Part shown: positions 8,840 to 18,446 of the stretch, piece after piece
How the letters are laid out: every line of letters begins with the position of its first letter
Numbering within the stretch: the stretch's first letter is position 1
Source of the DNA: Thermoplasmatota archaeon
GTDB lineage: Archaea; Thermoplasmatota; Penumbrarchaeia; JASLWR01
Direction: 5' to 3'
Assembly (NCBI GenBank): GCA_030740765.1
Contig: JASLWR010000012.1
Location: 1-64,000 of the forward strand
DNA: 64,000 bases
Notes under the pieces: generated by a model
Told to the model about the DNA's origin: nothing
The model's input: only the letters and a program-made list of their open reading frames with translations
Database searches by the model: none
Position numbers and translations under genes: made by a program

Positions 8840-11800
8840 TTAAACCTCCCACTCATCGTCCTCGTCGTCCCACCCGGCTATATCCTTCACTTCCTCATCG
8901 TTCTCTTCATCATCCTTATCATCAGCCCACCCGAAATCATCTTTCCCCTTCCGTTCGTTATCTTCAACTTTATCATCCACCTCACTGTCACCATCATCCC
9001 ATGAGGTGGAAGATTTCTCGCTTTCATCGCCCCAGGCAGTTTCACCGCCGCTTGTCCCGTCGTCAATTTCCTCGTGAAACTGATCGAGTTCCGCTTCAAT
9101 ATCCAATCCTTTCTTGCTTTCGAACTCTATTTCGTTGCTATCCACCGTCTCCTTCGGGAACCTGGAAGCCCGTCCAGCTTTCTCTCCTCTCTGGCTCCGC
9201 TGCACCTTTTTTACGCTCCTCCCGCGATGTTTCATCTCATATTTCGTCTCTTGCCGCCTCCCTTCATGGACTGGAGCTTTCCGGCGCCTGGACACCGACC
9301 GTTTTCCATCCATTTTTTCATCCGAGGCAGCGGAATACTCCTCCGAATCCAATACCTCTTTCATCCAGCTATCGTCAAGTGCATCTGCGCTCCCAGCTGC
9401 CGGTATCTCTTCACGCCTACCTCTCCGTTGAGGTTTTCTACCGGCATTCCCGTACAGGTTTTCATATTCGGATTTTTCTACGTTTCTTTTTGCTTTTCGT
9501 GCACTCTTTTTCTTGACCATTATCACTATCACTATGAGAATCACTGCCACCACAGCCGCCGCTCCGATCCCTATCAGTAGCTTATTGTTTATTCCCGCGA
9601 CCCCGGACGTCCCGGAATTCGTGTCATCATCACCGGGAGTAATGTCATCGTCATCATTACCGGGAGTAATGTCATCGTCATCATCATTTTCGTCATCTCT
9701 CTTGACGTTAACCTTTACTTCGTCGCTGCCTGCCTGTCGGGCTGCATCCAGCACCGTAAGCAATACCGTGTAATTTCCCGAGATATTAAAAGTGAAATCG
9801 GGAGATGCTCCTAACAATATCTTCGTACTACCATCATAAAAGAATGACCACGTGTAATTCGTTATACCCACATTATCGCTGCTACCGTCTCCTTTGAAAT
9901 GGGCTTTGTCCCCCTTGTTGACGTTTATGTCCTTTCCGGCATCCGCCTTCGGAGGAATGACGTCCCTTGAGGTCAGGTTGATGATTCCGGTGGCCTGGAT
10001 GCCGGCCGCGTCGGTCAGTATGAGCGTTATCTTGTAGGTACCCACCTTGGCGAATAGAAATGAGAATTTTTGGGAATAACGAATATGTTCCTTGTTATCA
10101 TACGTGAATTTCCACGTGTAGTTTACAATACCGATATTGTCATAGCACTTAGTTCCATCCAGGGACGCGTTCTTATCCTGATCAACGGTCATATCCGTGT
10201 CGATGACAAGCACCGGTGGTATTTTATCAATCACCTTTATTGTCACTGTATCATCCCCTGTGTTTCCACCGGCATCCGTCACCCGAAGTGTTACGATGTA
10301 AGTTCCAACCTCCCCGAATACGAAGGACGGTCCAGTTTCATAGAGAGTCGTGGTGACCCCCTCGTAGATGAATGTCCAAGTGTAGTTCACTATGCCCCTG
10401 TCATCACCGGAACCGGATGCATCGAAGGTGAACCGATACCCCTGTCCAATTTCGGCATCATCGCCCGCATCTGCAACGGGAGACGAAAGATCGAATGATT
10501 GGAATAGTGGGAAGTGATCCTTTTCACCGGCGCTTCCATCAATTAGATAGTCCGTTTTCCAGACGCCGCCGTCATTTGTGGCCCCGGGATACCTTGTAGT
10601 GTAATCCGACCAGTAATTTCCCTCGCCATCGCCGTCGTCCCACAGGTTACCGGAACCGTTATCGGAAGCCTGGTTTGAGCCTCCGTTATTGTCCGCGAAT
10701 CTATTGTATTTTATCTCGTTGCTGCTGCCGGAGTCCAATAAGATAGCATAATTCCCGTTGTCCTCGAAATCGTTCTTTTCAACGGTATTGCCGGAACTGA
10801 CTTCCGAGAACCTGAGCCCGTACATATCGTTCTTGCCAAGGGTATTGCCTGTGACGATGTTTGTGGCCGAATGCGAAAGTACCATCCCGTCATTTTCGTT
10901 TGAGTAGAATTTGTTTTCACTCACGGTGCAGTGATCCGATTCCACAAGGATAAGACCGTAACTGTTATTTTCCAGGTCATTCCCCCGGATGACAATGTTC
11001 GAGGACTTTTCCTGGAAGGAACCCACGTAGATTCCTTCTTCCTGGTTTAGGAAGCATTCATTGTCCTCAAGGGTGCTGGTGGTTGCCGTGTAGAGTGCGA
11101 TTCCTTTTCCCGTATTCGAGCTGGCAAAGTTCGATCGAAGTGTATTCGCCCCCGTGTTCAGCATATAGATGCCATGCAGGTTCTCGCGGCAGGTATTGGC
11201 GGTTATCAGGTTCCCGGACGATCCCTCGTTGAACAAGATACCCTTGGCCGTATTTGCCTCGCATATGTTCGAGGATATGGAGTTGGATGACGATGATATT
11301 TCAATGCCATCGAAATTGTCCTTGCAGGAATTTCTCTTAAGGCTCTGGTCATTGGAATGATCCGCCACGAATATCCCAGCCAATTCGTTATCGTTACAGG
11401 TGTTGTCGTTCAGCTCGTTACTGAGGCAAAATTCATTCACGTAGATTCCATAGCGATTCTGATTGCAGGTATTATTGGCGATGATATTGTAATCCGAGTA
11501 ACCGTACAGTAGAACGCCGTAATGGCTGTTGGAATTGAACTTGCACTCCGAGACTGTATTGTAGGAGGAATACCCGAGAATGATTCCTATGCTTCCGCCC
11601 TTTGATTCAACGTCGGTCACTGTGACCCCGGTACAGTTTGCCAGGATGACTCCCCCGTATGTAGCGCCGGAGATCACATCTCCACTTGCATCACTGACAT
11701 ATTTAACGGCACCGTCTTCCACCGTGTTGGATTGTGTAATAACGTGTGTGTTCCAATCTTCTAGATCATCTCCCGCCATATAGAGGCCGCAGTCTGTCAT

Positions 11801-12823
11801 CTCGTTTTCGAACAATGAGGAATAGGGAGATGAATCGATATATATACCATAAATCAGGTTGGATGCTAGCTCGTTTTTATTCAGAACATTTGAACGAGAA
11901 TTGAATAGTTGGATTCCGTATCTTTCATTGTTCTCAACTGTATTATTGCCCAAAATGTTAAAGCTGGCACCGCTGAGAAATATCCCATCATTTTTGTTGT
12001 TCTTGCATGTATTCTTTTCAACGGAATTGCGGTTCGACTGGTAAATATATAATCCGTATTCACCGTTGGAGTTACATGTATTCGAGCTTATCGAGTTGTA
12101 GTGGCAGTCTCCGTTTGCGTAAATCCCCGCGGAAAAAAAAACGTCCCGGGTGGGAGTTGACACCTCGTTGTACTTGCAAATGTTATCTGTGATTGTATTG
12201 TTGTCTGAATTCTGTATGTATATGCCGTAACTATTGTTCTCGCAACGGTTGCCTGTGAGGGTGTTCAGATCGCAACCGTCATAGAGACGTATGCCGTATT
12301 CGTTTCTGCTGCAGAGAGAATTTGTGATGGAATTATAACGACATACACCACTGAATCGTATGCCGGTAAAACTATTGTAAACCAGATGACAATTTGTTAT
12401 TATATTGTTCTCGGAGGAGCTTATCTTGATGCCGTGTTCGGAATTCCGAACCCTCATATTCTCGATGCGGTTATTGCTGCTCATGAGGTTTATCCCGACA
12501 CCGATCTCGTCGCCGTCTATAATGGTAGTGCTTGGATCTTCACCCTTTATGGTTAGTGATTTTCCCGTTATGATGACGTGTTCCCGATATGTTCCCGCGT
12601 CCACTTCTATAATGTCACCTGAAGCGGCAGCATCCACTGCTGCCTGTATGGTGGTAAAATCTCCTCCATCGGTCCGGTTCACACTGTGTGTTGCTCTTGT
12701 CATGGGGATTGGGGAATCGCTTTCCAAGCCGGAACTGACACTCGCTCCCATGATAGGCAATATCTGACAAAAGAACATAATTAGAACAGAGATTCCGATA
12801 ATTTTTTCTCGTTTCAAAATCAT
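8840..12823 (-). CDS. Beta-helix (NosD/PbH1) and PKD-domain surface protein with acidic cytoplasmic tail
   Basis: A 1327-residue membrane-anchored surface protein. Residues 1-25 are a signal peptide. From about 45 to 760 there are many right-handed beta-helix repeats of the NosD/PbH1 type (recurrent GIYIxxSxxNTIxxNxCxxN). The N-terminus has the pectin-lyase-like opening FTTIQAAVDAAASGDIIEV. Three PKD-like domains follow at about 780-1050, each with an NYTWxF strand. A DDDD-ITPG tandem linker comes next, then a transmembrane helix at about 1081-1105. The cytoplasmic part of about 220 residues has the motif EYENLYGNAGRK near the membrane, a basic stretch, and a very acidic tryptophan-dotted end (DEDDEWEV). 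PbH1 proteins often bind or cut polysaccharides; no catalytic residues can be assigned. Confidence 0.88.
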   Translation of the reverse strand: MILKREKIIGISVLIMFFCQILPIMGASVSSGLESDSPIPMTRATHSVNRTDGGDFTTIQAAVDAAASGDIIEVDAGTYREHVIITGKSLTIKGEDPSTTIIDGDEIGVGINLMSSNNRIENMRVRNSEHGIKISSSENNIITNCHLVYNSFTGIRFSGVCRYNSITNSLCSRNEYGIRLYDGCDLNTLTGNRCENNSYGIYIQNSDNNTITDNICKYNEVSTPTRDVFFSAGIYANGDCHYNSISSNTCNSNGEYGLYIYQSNRNSVEKNTCKNNKNDGIFLSGASFNILGNNTVENNERYGIQLFNSRSNVLNKNELASNLIYGIYIDSSPYSSLFENEMTDCGLYMAGDDLEDWNTHVITQSNTVEDGAVKYVSDASGDVISGATYGGVILANCTGVTVTDVESKGGSIGIILGYSSYNTVSECKFNSNSHYGVLLYGYSDYNIIANNTCNQNRYGIYVNEFCLSNELNDNTCNDNELAGIFVADHSNDQSLKRNSCKDNFDGIEISSSSNSISSNICEANTAKGILFNEGSSGNLITANTCRENLHGIYMLNTGANTLRSNFASSNTGKGIALYTATTSTLEDNECFLNQEEGIYVGSFQEKSSNIVIRGNDLENNSYGLILVESDHCTVSENKFYSNENDGMVLSHSATNIVTGNTLGKNDMYGLRFSEVSSGNTVEKNDFEDNGNYAILLDSGSSNEIKYNRFADNNGGSNQASDNGSGNLWDDGDGEGNYWSDYTTRYPGATNDGGVWKTDYLIDGSAGEKDHFPLFQSFDLSSPVADAGDDAEIGQGYRFTFDASGSGDDRGIVNYTWTFIYEGVTTTLYETGPSFVFGEVGTYIVTLRVTDAGGNTGDDTVTIKVIDKIPPVLVIDTDMTVDQDKNASLDGTKCYDNIGIVNYTWKFTYDNKEHIRYSQKFSFLFAKVGTYKITLILTDAAGIQATGIINLTSRDVIPPKADAGKDINVNKGDKAHFKGDGSSDNVGITNYTWSFFYDGSTKILLGASPDFTFNISGNYTVLLTVLDAARQAGSDEVKVNVKRDDENDDDDDITPGNDDDDITPGDDDTNSGTSGVAGINNKLLIGIGAAAVVAVILIVIVIMVKKKSARKAKRNVEKSEYENLYGNAGRKPQRRGRREEIPAAGSADALDDSWMKEVLDSEEYSAASDEKMDGKRSVSRRRKAPVHEGRRQETKYEMKHRGRSVKKVQRSQRGEKAGRASRFPKETVDSNEIEFESKKGLDIEAELDQFHEEIDDGTSGGETAWGDESEKSSTSWDDGDSEVDDKVEDNERKGKDDFGWADDKDDEENDEEVKDIAGWDDEDDEWEV

Positions 12824-13314
12824 TTCCCCTTCATAGTTTTTGGCTCGATTTAAGAGATATTGGTATCGGGTTATTCATTAATATGGTTTCTATTATTTTT
12901 TGCGGTAAAAGTCGGGATGATTTCCCCGAAAGGATACGGATAGTGATGAAATTCCAAGTGCCAGTATAGCTGTGATCGTGCCCGACATGAGAAGTTATAT
13001 TTGCATTTCTTTTGCATCCCTTTAATACTATTGGAACCATGAAATATTCAGCGGAATCGGCCCTTCGGGCTCCGCTTCGCTCCGCAGCCCCTACGGGTAT
13101 GCCTACGGTCCTCGATTCCGCGAACATTGTCAAGCTGCAAACCTCGACTTTTGTCGAGTTTTTTCCATTGACAATATCCCAGCACCGAAGAACCCCAAAA
13201 GTTATTAATATCATAATTATGATGGCACGATGCTATATTGAAACTACCGCGTTTGGGAATGTCGTATATTATTAATTTTTTTTACAAAGAATAGTACATT
13301 TGAGGGTGATGGAC
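12824..13314. other. Divergent intergenic region between surface-protein and formate dehydrogenase genes
   Basis: No gene is credible here. The region holds a structured repeat at 13051-13175, described separately. A TATA-like box, GTATATTATTAATT (13264-13277), lies about 40-50 bases before the formate dehydrogenase operon start and is the likely promoter for it. Confidence 0.55.
13051..13175 (-). repeat. Structured intergenic repeat, copy B
   Basis: GCGGAATCG (13051-13059) and CGATTCCGC (13113-13121) form a perfect 9-bp stem around a block containing CTCCGCTTCGCTCC. Directly next to it ATTGTCAA (13126-13133) pairs with TTGACAAT (13168-13175) around an inner hairpin CTCGAC-TTTT-GTCGAG (13143-13158). 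The flanks of the second stem match copies at 54.5 kb and, less well, 59.1 kb, while the inner hairpin sequence differs. The element precedes the beta-helix gene in its sense orientation. Confidence 0.65.
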
Positions 13315-13803
13315 ATGGTAAATGGAAGCGCCGATGAAGTAGATACCTTCATTCGAACGCTAATCTCTTACAGGTCTATGGACCGTACCAAGACCATAGA
13401 GATCTTGCAGTTGGTACAGCATAAGTACGGATATATTTCGAGGGATATCGTCTCCTCTATATCGCGTCATTTGAGAAAACCCGAGATCGAGATCATGGGC
13501 ATAGCCACGTTCTACGAGCAGTTCAGGTTCAACAAACCCGGAGATCATACAATAAAAGTATGCGAGGGGACCGCCTGTCATGTAAAGGGCGGGGCTGCCA
13601 TAGGACAGGTCCTGGAGCGTGAGTTGGACGTTGGCCACGGCGAAACCACGAAGGACGGCATGTTCAGCCTCGAGAGGGTGGCGTGTCTAGGTTGCTGTGC
13701 CCTGGCCCCGGTGTTAGTGATGGATGAGAACATTCACGGCCAGATGGATACTTCCAGGCTGACGAAACTATTGGGGAAGTACAAAAAAGGGGAGGTGTCA
13801 TAG
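13315..13803 (+). CDS. NuoE-like [2Fe-2S] subunit of formate dehydrogenase
   Basis: A thioredoxin-fold [2Fe-2S] protein of the NuoE/HoxE/FdsG family. The four cluster ligands are in CEGTACH and CLGCC (about residues 82-87 and 124-128). An N-terminal helical part with the usual QHKYGYISRD segment precedes them. The start is the ATG at 13315 behind a GGTGAT site; earlier in-frame starts at 13300 (TTG) and 13309 have poorer spacing. The protein passes electrons near the flavin subunit encoded by the next gene, which begins two bases after this stop. With the third gene it forms an operon of the FdsG-FdsB-FdsA type. The length of about 162 aa is normal. Confidence 0.88.
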   Translation: MVNGSADEVDTFIRTLISYRSMDRTKTIEILQLVQHKYGYISRDIVSSISRHLRKPEIEIMGIATFYEQFRFNKPGDHTIKVCEGTACHVKGGAAIGQVLERELDVGHGETTKDGMFSLERVACLGCCALAPVLVMDENIHGQMDTSRLTKLLGKYKKGEVS

Positions 13804-13804
13804 A

Positions 13805-15649
13805 ATGGCCACTGCTACTAACATGGAATCCAAGATAACTCTGCTGGTGTGCCAGGGTACCGGATGTGTGTCGTCCAGGTCGCCGGAGATCCGGGAAGCC
13901 TTGGAGGCGGCGGTAGAAGCCCACGGCTTATCCGATATTGTGGATGTGAATTTTACAGGTTGCCATGGATTCTGTGAACAGGGCCCTCTAGTGGTGGTGG
14001 AACCGGAAGGAATTTTCTACGCACACGTCAAGCTCGAAGATGCGGAAGAGATAGTGAAAGAGCACCTAAAGGAAGGCAATCCCGTGGAGAGACTGTTCTA
14101 CAAGGACCCGATGACTGAAGAGGCAATTTCTTATTACCGGGACATCCCCTTTTACAAACACCAGAAGAGAATCGTTTTACGAAACTGCGGGCATATCAAC
14201 CCGGAGCGCATCGAAGAATATCTTGCAGTGGATGGCTATAAAGCCCTGGAAAAGGCGCTCTCAGAGATGACCCCTGATGACGTCATAGAAGAGGTACTGA
14301 GATCGGGTCTTCGAGGTAGAGGCGGGGCCGGGTTCCCCACCGGAATGAAGTGGAGATTTTGTCGGCAGGCAAAGGGTGATCCGAAGTATCTGATCTGCAA
14401 TGCGGATGAGGGTGATCCCGGGGCCTTCATGGATAGAAGCACTCTCGAAGGCGACCCTCACGGTGTGCTGGAGGGCATGGTCATTGCCGCCTATGCGATA
14501 GGAGCAAGTCATGGATATATTTACGTCCGGGCCGAATATCCGCTTGCAGTAAGCCGATTCAGAATGGCAATGGAAAGCGCAAAGGAAAATAATTTTCTTG
14601 GAGATAACATACTGGGTACCGATTTCAGTTTCGATATCGAGGTGCTGGAGGGAGCCGGGGCGTTCGTATGCGGCGAGGAGACCGCACTGATGATATCGCT
14701 TATGGGTAAAAGAGGAATACCGAGACCGAGACCACCCTTTCCCGCAGTTTCGGGCGTGTGGGACAAACCCACCAATATAAACAATGTCAAGTCATTTGCT
14801 TCAGTCCCCGTTATCATAAACCGGGGCGCGGAGTGGTTCTCATCCATAGGGAGCGAGAAGAGCAAGGGTACTGCCGTGTTCGCCCTGACCGGAAAAATAG
14901 CGAATTCCGGTCTCGTCGAGGTTCCCATGGGGACTCCCTTGAGAGAGATAATATTCAACATCGGTGGAGGGATACCTGAGCACAAAAAATTCAAGGCGGT
15001 ACAGACCGGCGGTCCTTCCGGTGGTTGTCTGCCAGGGGAAAAGCTGGACCTGCCGGCGAACTACGAGGCGTTGGGGGAAGCGGGTTCCATTATGGGTTCC
15101 GGGGGCATGGTGGTGATGGACGAGGATACCTGTGTCGTGGACATCGCCCGTTATTTCCTCAACTTCACCCAAGCCGAATCATGCGGGAAATGCACGCCCT
15201 GCCGGGACGGAACCCGGGTAATGCTCGAACTACTGACGAATATAACCGCGGGCAGGGGAAAGGAGGACGATATAGAAACACTGAAAGATCTGGCCATAGT
15301 GATAAAGGACTCGTCATTGTGCGGCCTTGGACAGACCGCTCCGAATCCGGTATTGACCACCATAAGATATTTCAGGGATGAATACGAGACCCATATTGTT
15401 GAAAAGAGATGCCCGTCCCGTGCCTGCATGGAACTGGTCAATTATGAGATAGACGGGGATGAATGTATCGGGTGCACGCTGTGTGCAAAGAACTGCCCTG
15501 TAGATGCCATTGCGGGAGAACGGAAAGAGGCGCACATTATATCGAGAGACCTGTGTATAAAATGCGGGATATGCCATACTGTCTGCCCTAGAAAGGTCCA
15601 GGCGGTAAAAAAGGTGGACAGTTTCCCCCAGGGAGGTGAGGGGTCGTGA
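13805..15649 (+). CDS. NuoF-like NADH-binding flavoprotein subunit with ferredoxin tail
   Basis: The diaphorase subunit that exchanges electrons with NAD(H) through FMN. The N-terminal 100 residues are a thioredoxin-like [2Fe-2S] domain (CQGTGCVSS and CHGFCEQGP). The NuoF core follows: the glycine-rich GLRGRGGAGFPTGMKW NADH/FMN loop at about 165, CNADEGDPGAFMDR at about 198, and an SLBB-like part. The N3-type [4Fe-4S] site is ESCGKCTPCRDG at about 458, with its fourth Cys in SSLCGLG. The C-terminus has a double [4Fe-4S] ferredoxin domain (CIGCTLCAKNCPVDA and CIKCGICHTVCP). This layout matches HndC/HylB/FdsB-like proteins of soluble hydrogenases and formate dehydrogenases. The GGAGGTG site before the start lies in the end of the first gene, and the stop overlaps the next start as GTGA. 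Confidence 0.92.
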   Translation: MATATNMESKITLLVCQGTGCVSSRSPEIREALEAAVEAHGLSDIVDVNFTGCHGFCEQGPLVVVEPEGIFYAHVKLEDAEEIVKEHLKEGNPVERLFYKDPMTEEAISYYRDIPFYKHQKRIVLRNCGHINPERIEEYLAVDGYKALEKALSEMTPDDVIEEVLRSGLRGRGGAGFPTGMKWRFCRQAKGDPKYLICNADEGDPGAFMDRSTLEGDPHGVLEGMVIAAYAIGASHGYIYVRAEYPLAVSRFRMAMESAKENNFLGDNILGTDFSFDIEVLEGAGAFVCGEETALMISLMGKRGIPRPRPPFPAVSGVWDKPTNINNVKSFASVPVIINRGAEWFSSIGSEKSKGTAVFALTGKIANSGLVEVPMGTPLREIIFNIGGGIPEHKKFKAVQTGGPSGGCLPGEKLDLPANYEALGEAGSIMGSGGMVVMDEDTCVVDIARYFLNFTQAESCGKCTPCRDGTRVMLELLTNITAGRGKEDDIETLKDLAIVIKDSSLCGLGQTAPNPVLTTIRYFRDEYETHIVEKRCPSRACMELVNYEIDGDECIGCTLCAKNCPVDAIAGERKEAHIISRDLCIKCGICHTVCPRKVQAVKKVDSFPQGGEGS

Positions 15650-18324
15650 TAAGCATTAACGGGAAAGAATTTCAATACGAACCCGGCCGGACAATACTGG
15701 ATGCGGCGAGAGATGCCGGGATATACATACCTACCCTCTGTTACCATTCATGTCTTCCCACTCAGAGCGCTTGCAGGCTCTGTCTCGTTGAAGTGGAAGG
15801 GGCCAGGACGCTCTGCGCCAGTTGTTCTTACCCTGTGCGCAACGGTCTGAAGATACAAACCGATACTTTTCGTGTGCTACGTGCTAGAAGAATGATACTG
15901 GAGCTGATCCTCCAGTCGCATAAACTGAATTGCGTTTTATGTGATAAGAACGGGACCTGCGAGCTGCAGAGGATCGCCTATGACATGGGCATTGAAGACT
16001 CCCGATTCGGTTCCAGATCGCGGGGAGACATATATGACGATTCCTCCTTCTCCATCGTAAGGGAGCTCGACCAATGCGTTCTGTGCGGGAGGTGCGTGGC
16101 GGCTTGCAGCGAAATGATGGTCAACGGGGCCATAGGTTTCACCGGGCGGGGTTCCGATTCCAGAGTGTCCACGGCGTTCTTCGAGCCGTTGAAGGACAGC
16201 TCTTGCGTCCAGTGCGGAGCCTGCGTGGCAGCCTGCCCCGTGACGGCGATCCGGGATAAACGGTCGGAGAGAATGGGCCGTTCTTTCGAGATGAAGAAGA
16301 CCAGCGTTGTCTGTCCCTACTGCGGTGTAGGCTGCACCTTCGAGCTGAATTCTCGTGATAATAAATTCATTAGAGTGACCATGGACGAGCCGAGTTATGT
16401 GAACGGTATAATGACCTGTGTGAAGGGCAAGTTCGGACTGGATTTCATCAATCACCCCGACAGACTGACAAAGCCATTGATCAAGGAGAACGGGACATTC
16501 AGGGAAGCCTCGTGGGATGAGGCGTATGGTCTCATAGCCGAGAAATTCCTAACGATCAAGAAAGAATACGGCTCAGATGCATTGGCCGGATTCAGCTCAT
16601 CGAAATGTTCCAACGAGGAAAACTTCCTGATGCAAAAATTGGTCAGGTGTGTATTTGGCACCAACAATGTGGATAACTGCGCACGGCTCTGCCATGCTTC
16701 CACGGTGGCTGGTTTGAAGCGGGCTTTCGGATCAGGTGCCATGACGAATTCCATAGATGAAGTTGAGAAATCCGACGTGATACTGGTGACCGGTTCCAAT
16801 ACAACTGAGACCCATCCAGTCATCGGCTCATTGATAAAACGAGCGGTCAGATATGGAAAGACCAAACTTATCGTGGTGGACCCCCGAAAGATCGAACTTG
16901 TAGACTATTCCGATATCTGGTTAAGGCAGAGGAACGGTACGGACGTTGCCTGGTTGAACGGAATGATGAATGTTATTCTAAGTGAAGGGCTTGCGGATAT
17001 GGATTATATAAAAGAGAGATGTACAGGTTTCGAAGAGGTCGCCGAAATAATTAAAAGATATACTCCCGAATACGTTGAGAAAATCAGCGGTATACCCGCA
17101 GATGACCTGATAGAAGCGGCACGATTATATGCAAAGGCCGGTCGATCCGCCATATACTATTCCATGGGTATCACCCAGCATACCACGGGCACAGATAACG
17201 TTCTTTCCATTGCCAATCTCGCAATGCTCACCGGCAACGTGGGCATCGAAGGAGGTGGTGTTAATCCCTTGAGAGGTCAGAACAACGTGCAGGGGGCCTG
17301 CGATATGTGTGCGCTACCCAACGTTCTTCCCGGTTACCAGGACTTGACAAATCCCGAACTCCGAGGAAAGTTCGAGAGAGCGTGGGGCGTTACCCTGCCA
17401 GACAAGGTGGGCATGGGCGTGGTGGAGATACTGAACGCCGCAGCAAGGGGAGACGTTCGCGGGCTCTACGTCTTTGCAGAGAATCCCATGATATCGGACC
17501 CTGATACCAATCATGTGAGAGAGGCTCTCGGGAAGCTTGAATATCTCGTGGTACAGGACATTTTTCTTACCGAGACCGCGCAGCTGGCGGACGTGGTTCT
17601 ACCGAGCACCTGTTTTGCTGAGAAGGACGGAACCATAACTAACACCGAAAGGCGGGTTCAGAGGACGAACAAGGCGCTGGATCCACCGGGAGAAGCGAGA
17701 GCGGACTGGAAGATATTGTGCGAGGTGGCAGGTGCTTGTGGGTATGACATGGATTACGGTCACCCATCGGAAATTATGGACGAGATAGCAACGCTAGCAC
17801 CCATTTACGGGGGCATGAGCTATGACCGTCTGGGCGAGCAGGGCCTCCAGTGGCCGTGTACCGATAAGGATCACCCCGGCACGAAGTTCCTGCACAAGGG
17901 GAAGTTCTCTCACGGGAAAGGAATATTCCATAATATAGAGTACAAACCGCCCGCAGAGGTCCCGGACGAGAAATATCCCTTCGTGCTGTCTACCGGAAGA
18001 ATGTTATATCATTTCCACACGGGGTCCATGACAAGGCGCTCCTTCACCCTGGATGCAACCGTTCCGGAAGGATACGTGGAATTGAATCCATTGGACGCTG
18101 ATAGACTCGGCGTGAAGGAGGGAGATTACGTGAACGTGAGAAGCAGGCGTGGTGAGATAAGAACGAAGGCCCAGGTGACGGATAAGGTGGATGTAGGGTC
18201 AGTTTTCATACCCTTCCATTTCGCTGAAGCTGCTGCGAACGTTCTTACGAACCCGGTGCTCGATCCCATTGCTAAGATACCCGAGCTGAAGGTGTGCGCG
18301 GTTGCTGTGGAGAAGGCGGAGTAG
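15646..18324 (+). CDS. fdhA: Formate dehydrogenase catalytic subunit (Cys type) with NuoG-like iron-sulfur arm
   Basis: A Mo/W-bis-pterin formate dehydrogenase of 892 residues. The N-terminus (1-220) is NuoG-like: a plant-type [2Fe-2S] domain (CRLCLVEVEG), a His-Cys3 [4Fe-4S] site (HKLNCVLCDKNGTC) and a double [4Fe-4S] domain (CVLCGRCVAAC, CVQCGACVAACP). The catalytic part begins with CPYCGVGC, the ligands of the proximal [4Fe-4S] cluster. The active-site position reads ARLCHAST, so the metal ligand is Cys349 (codon 16690-16692) followed by His350, where many homologues use selenocysteine. The C-terminal molydopterin dinucleotide-binding domain is complete. With the two genes upstream it should form an NAD-linked FdsABG-like complex. 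Direction of use (formate oxidation or CO2 reduction) is not shown by the sequence. No fdhD or transporter lies nearby. Confidence 0.92.
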   Translation: MISINGKEFQYEPGRTILDAARDAGIYIPTLCYHSCLPTQSACRLCLVEVEGARTLCASCSYPVRNGLKIQTDTFRVLRARRMILELILQSHKLNCVLCDKNGTCELQRIAYDMGIEDSRFGSRSRGDIYDDSSFSIVRELDQCVLCGRCVAACSEMMVNGAIGFTGRGSDSRVSTAFFEPLKDSSCVQCGACVAACPVTAIRDKRSERMGRSFEMKKTSVVCPYCGVGCTFELNSRDNKFIRVTMDEPSYVNGIMTCVKGKFGLDFINHPDRLTKPLIKENGTFREASWDEAYGLIAEKFLTIKKEYGSDALAGFSSSKCSNEENFLMQKLVRCVFGTNNVDNCARLCHASTVAGLKRAFGSGAMTNSIDEVEKSDVILVTGSNTTETHPVIGSLIKRAVRYGKTKLIVVDPRKIELVDYSDIWLRQRNGTDVAWLNGMMNVILSEGLADMDYIKERCTGFEEVAEIIKRYTPEYVEKISGIPADDLIEAARLYAKAGRSAIYYSMGITQHTTGTDNVLSIANLAMLTGNVGIEGGGVNPLRGQNNVQGACDMCALPNVLPGYQDLTNPELRGKFERAWGVTLPDKVGMGVVEILNAAARGDVRGLYVFAENPMISDPDTNHVREALGKLEYLVVQDIFLTETAQLADVVLPSTCFAEKDGTITNTERRVQRTNKALDPPGEARADWKILCEVAGACGYDMDYGHPSEIMDEIATLAPIYGGMSYDRLGEQGLQWPCTDKDHPGTKFLHKGKFSHGKGIFHNIEYKPPAEVPDEKYPFVLSTGRMLYHFHTGSMTRRSFTLDATVPEGYVELNPLDADRLGVKEGDYVNVRSRRGEIRTKAQVTDKVDVGSVFIPFHFAEAAANVLTNPVLDPIAKIPELKVCAVAVEKAE

Positions 18325-18380
18325 TGGAGACGGGATTGGTTTTCACTTTTCCGTCTGTGTATGATTTATATTATTTTTTT

Positions 18381-18414
18381 CGAGGCCGGGCGCAATAAAG
18401 CCGGACCGGCCTCG
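18381..18414 (+). terminator. 9-bp hairpin, possible operon end
   Basis: CGAGGCCGG (18381-18389) pairs perfectly with CCGGCCTCG (18406-18414) about 57 bases after the formate dehydrogenase stop. A T-run (TTATTTTTTT) lies before it on the plus strand and only a short GTTTACG after it, so a classical terminator is not certain. It may mark or protect the 3' end of the operon mRNA. Confidence 0.4.
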
Positions 18415-18446
18415 TTTACGATACCAACAGAAACAACATATGATAA

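Noticed and set aside
8788-9773. Several long plus-strand frames opposite the beta-helix protein tail
   Set aside because: They mirror the acidic Asp/Glu-rich tail as Ser/Pro/His-rich translations and have no start signals.
12831-13214. A 127-codon minus-strand frame upstream of the beta-helix gene
   Set aside because: It runs through the structured repeat, its translation has no domain-like pattern, and it has no ribosome-binding site.
16690-16692. Selenocysteine in formate dehydrogenase
   Set aside because: The active-site codon is TGC (Cys), and no in-frame TGA occurs.
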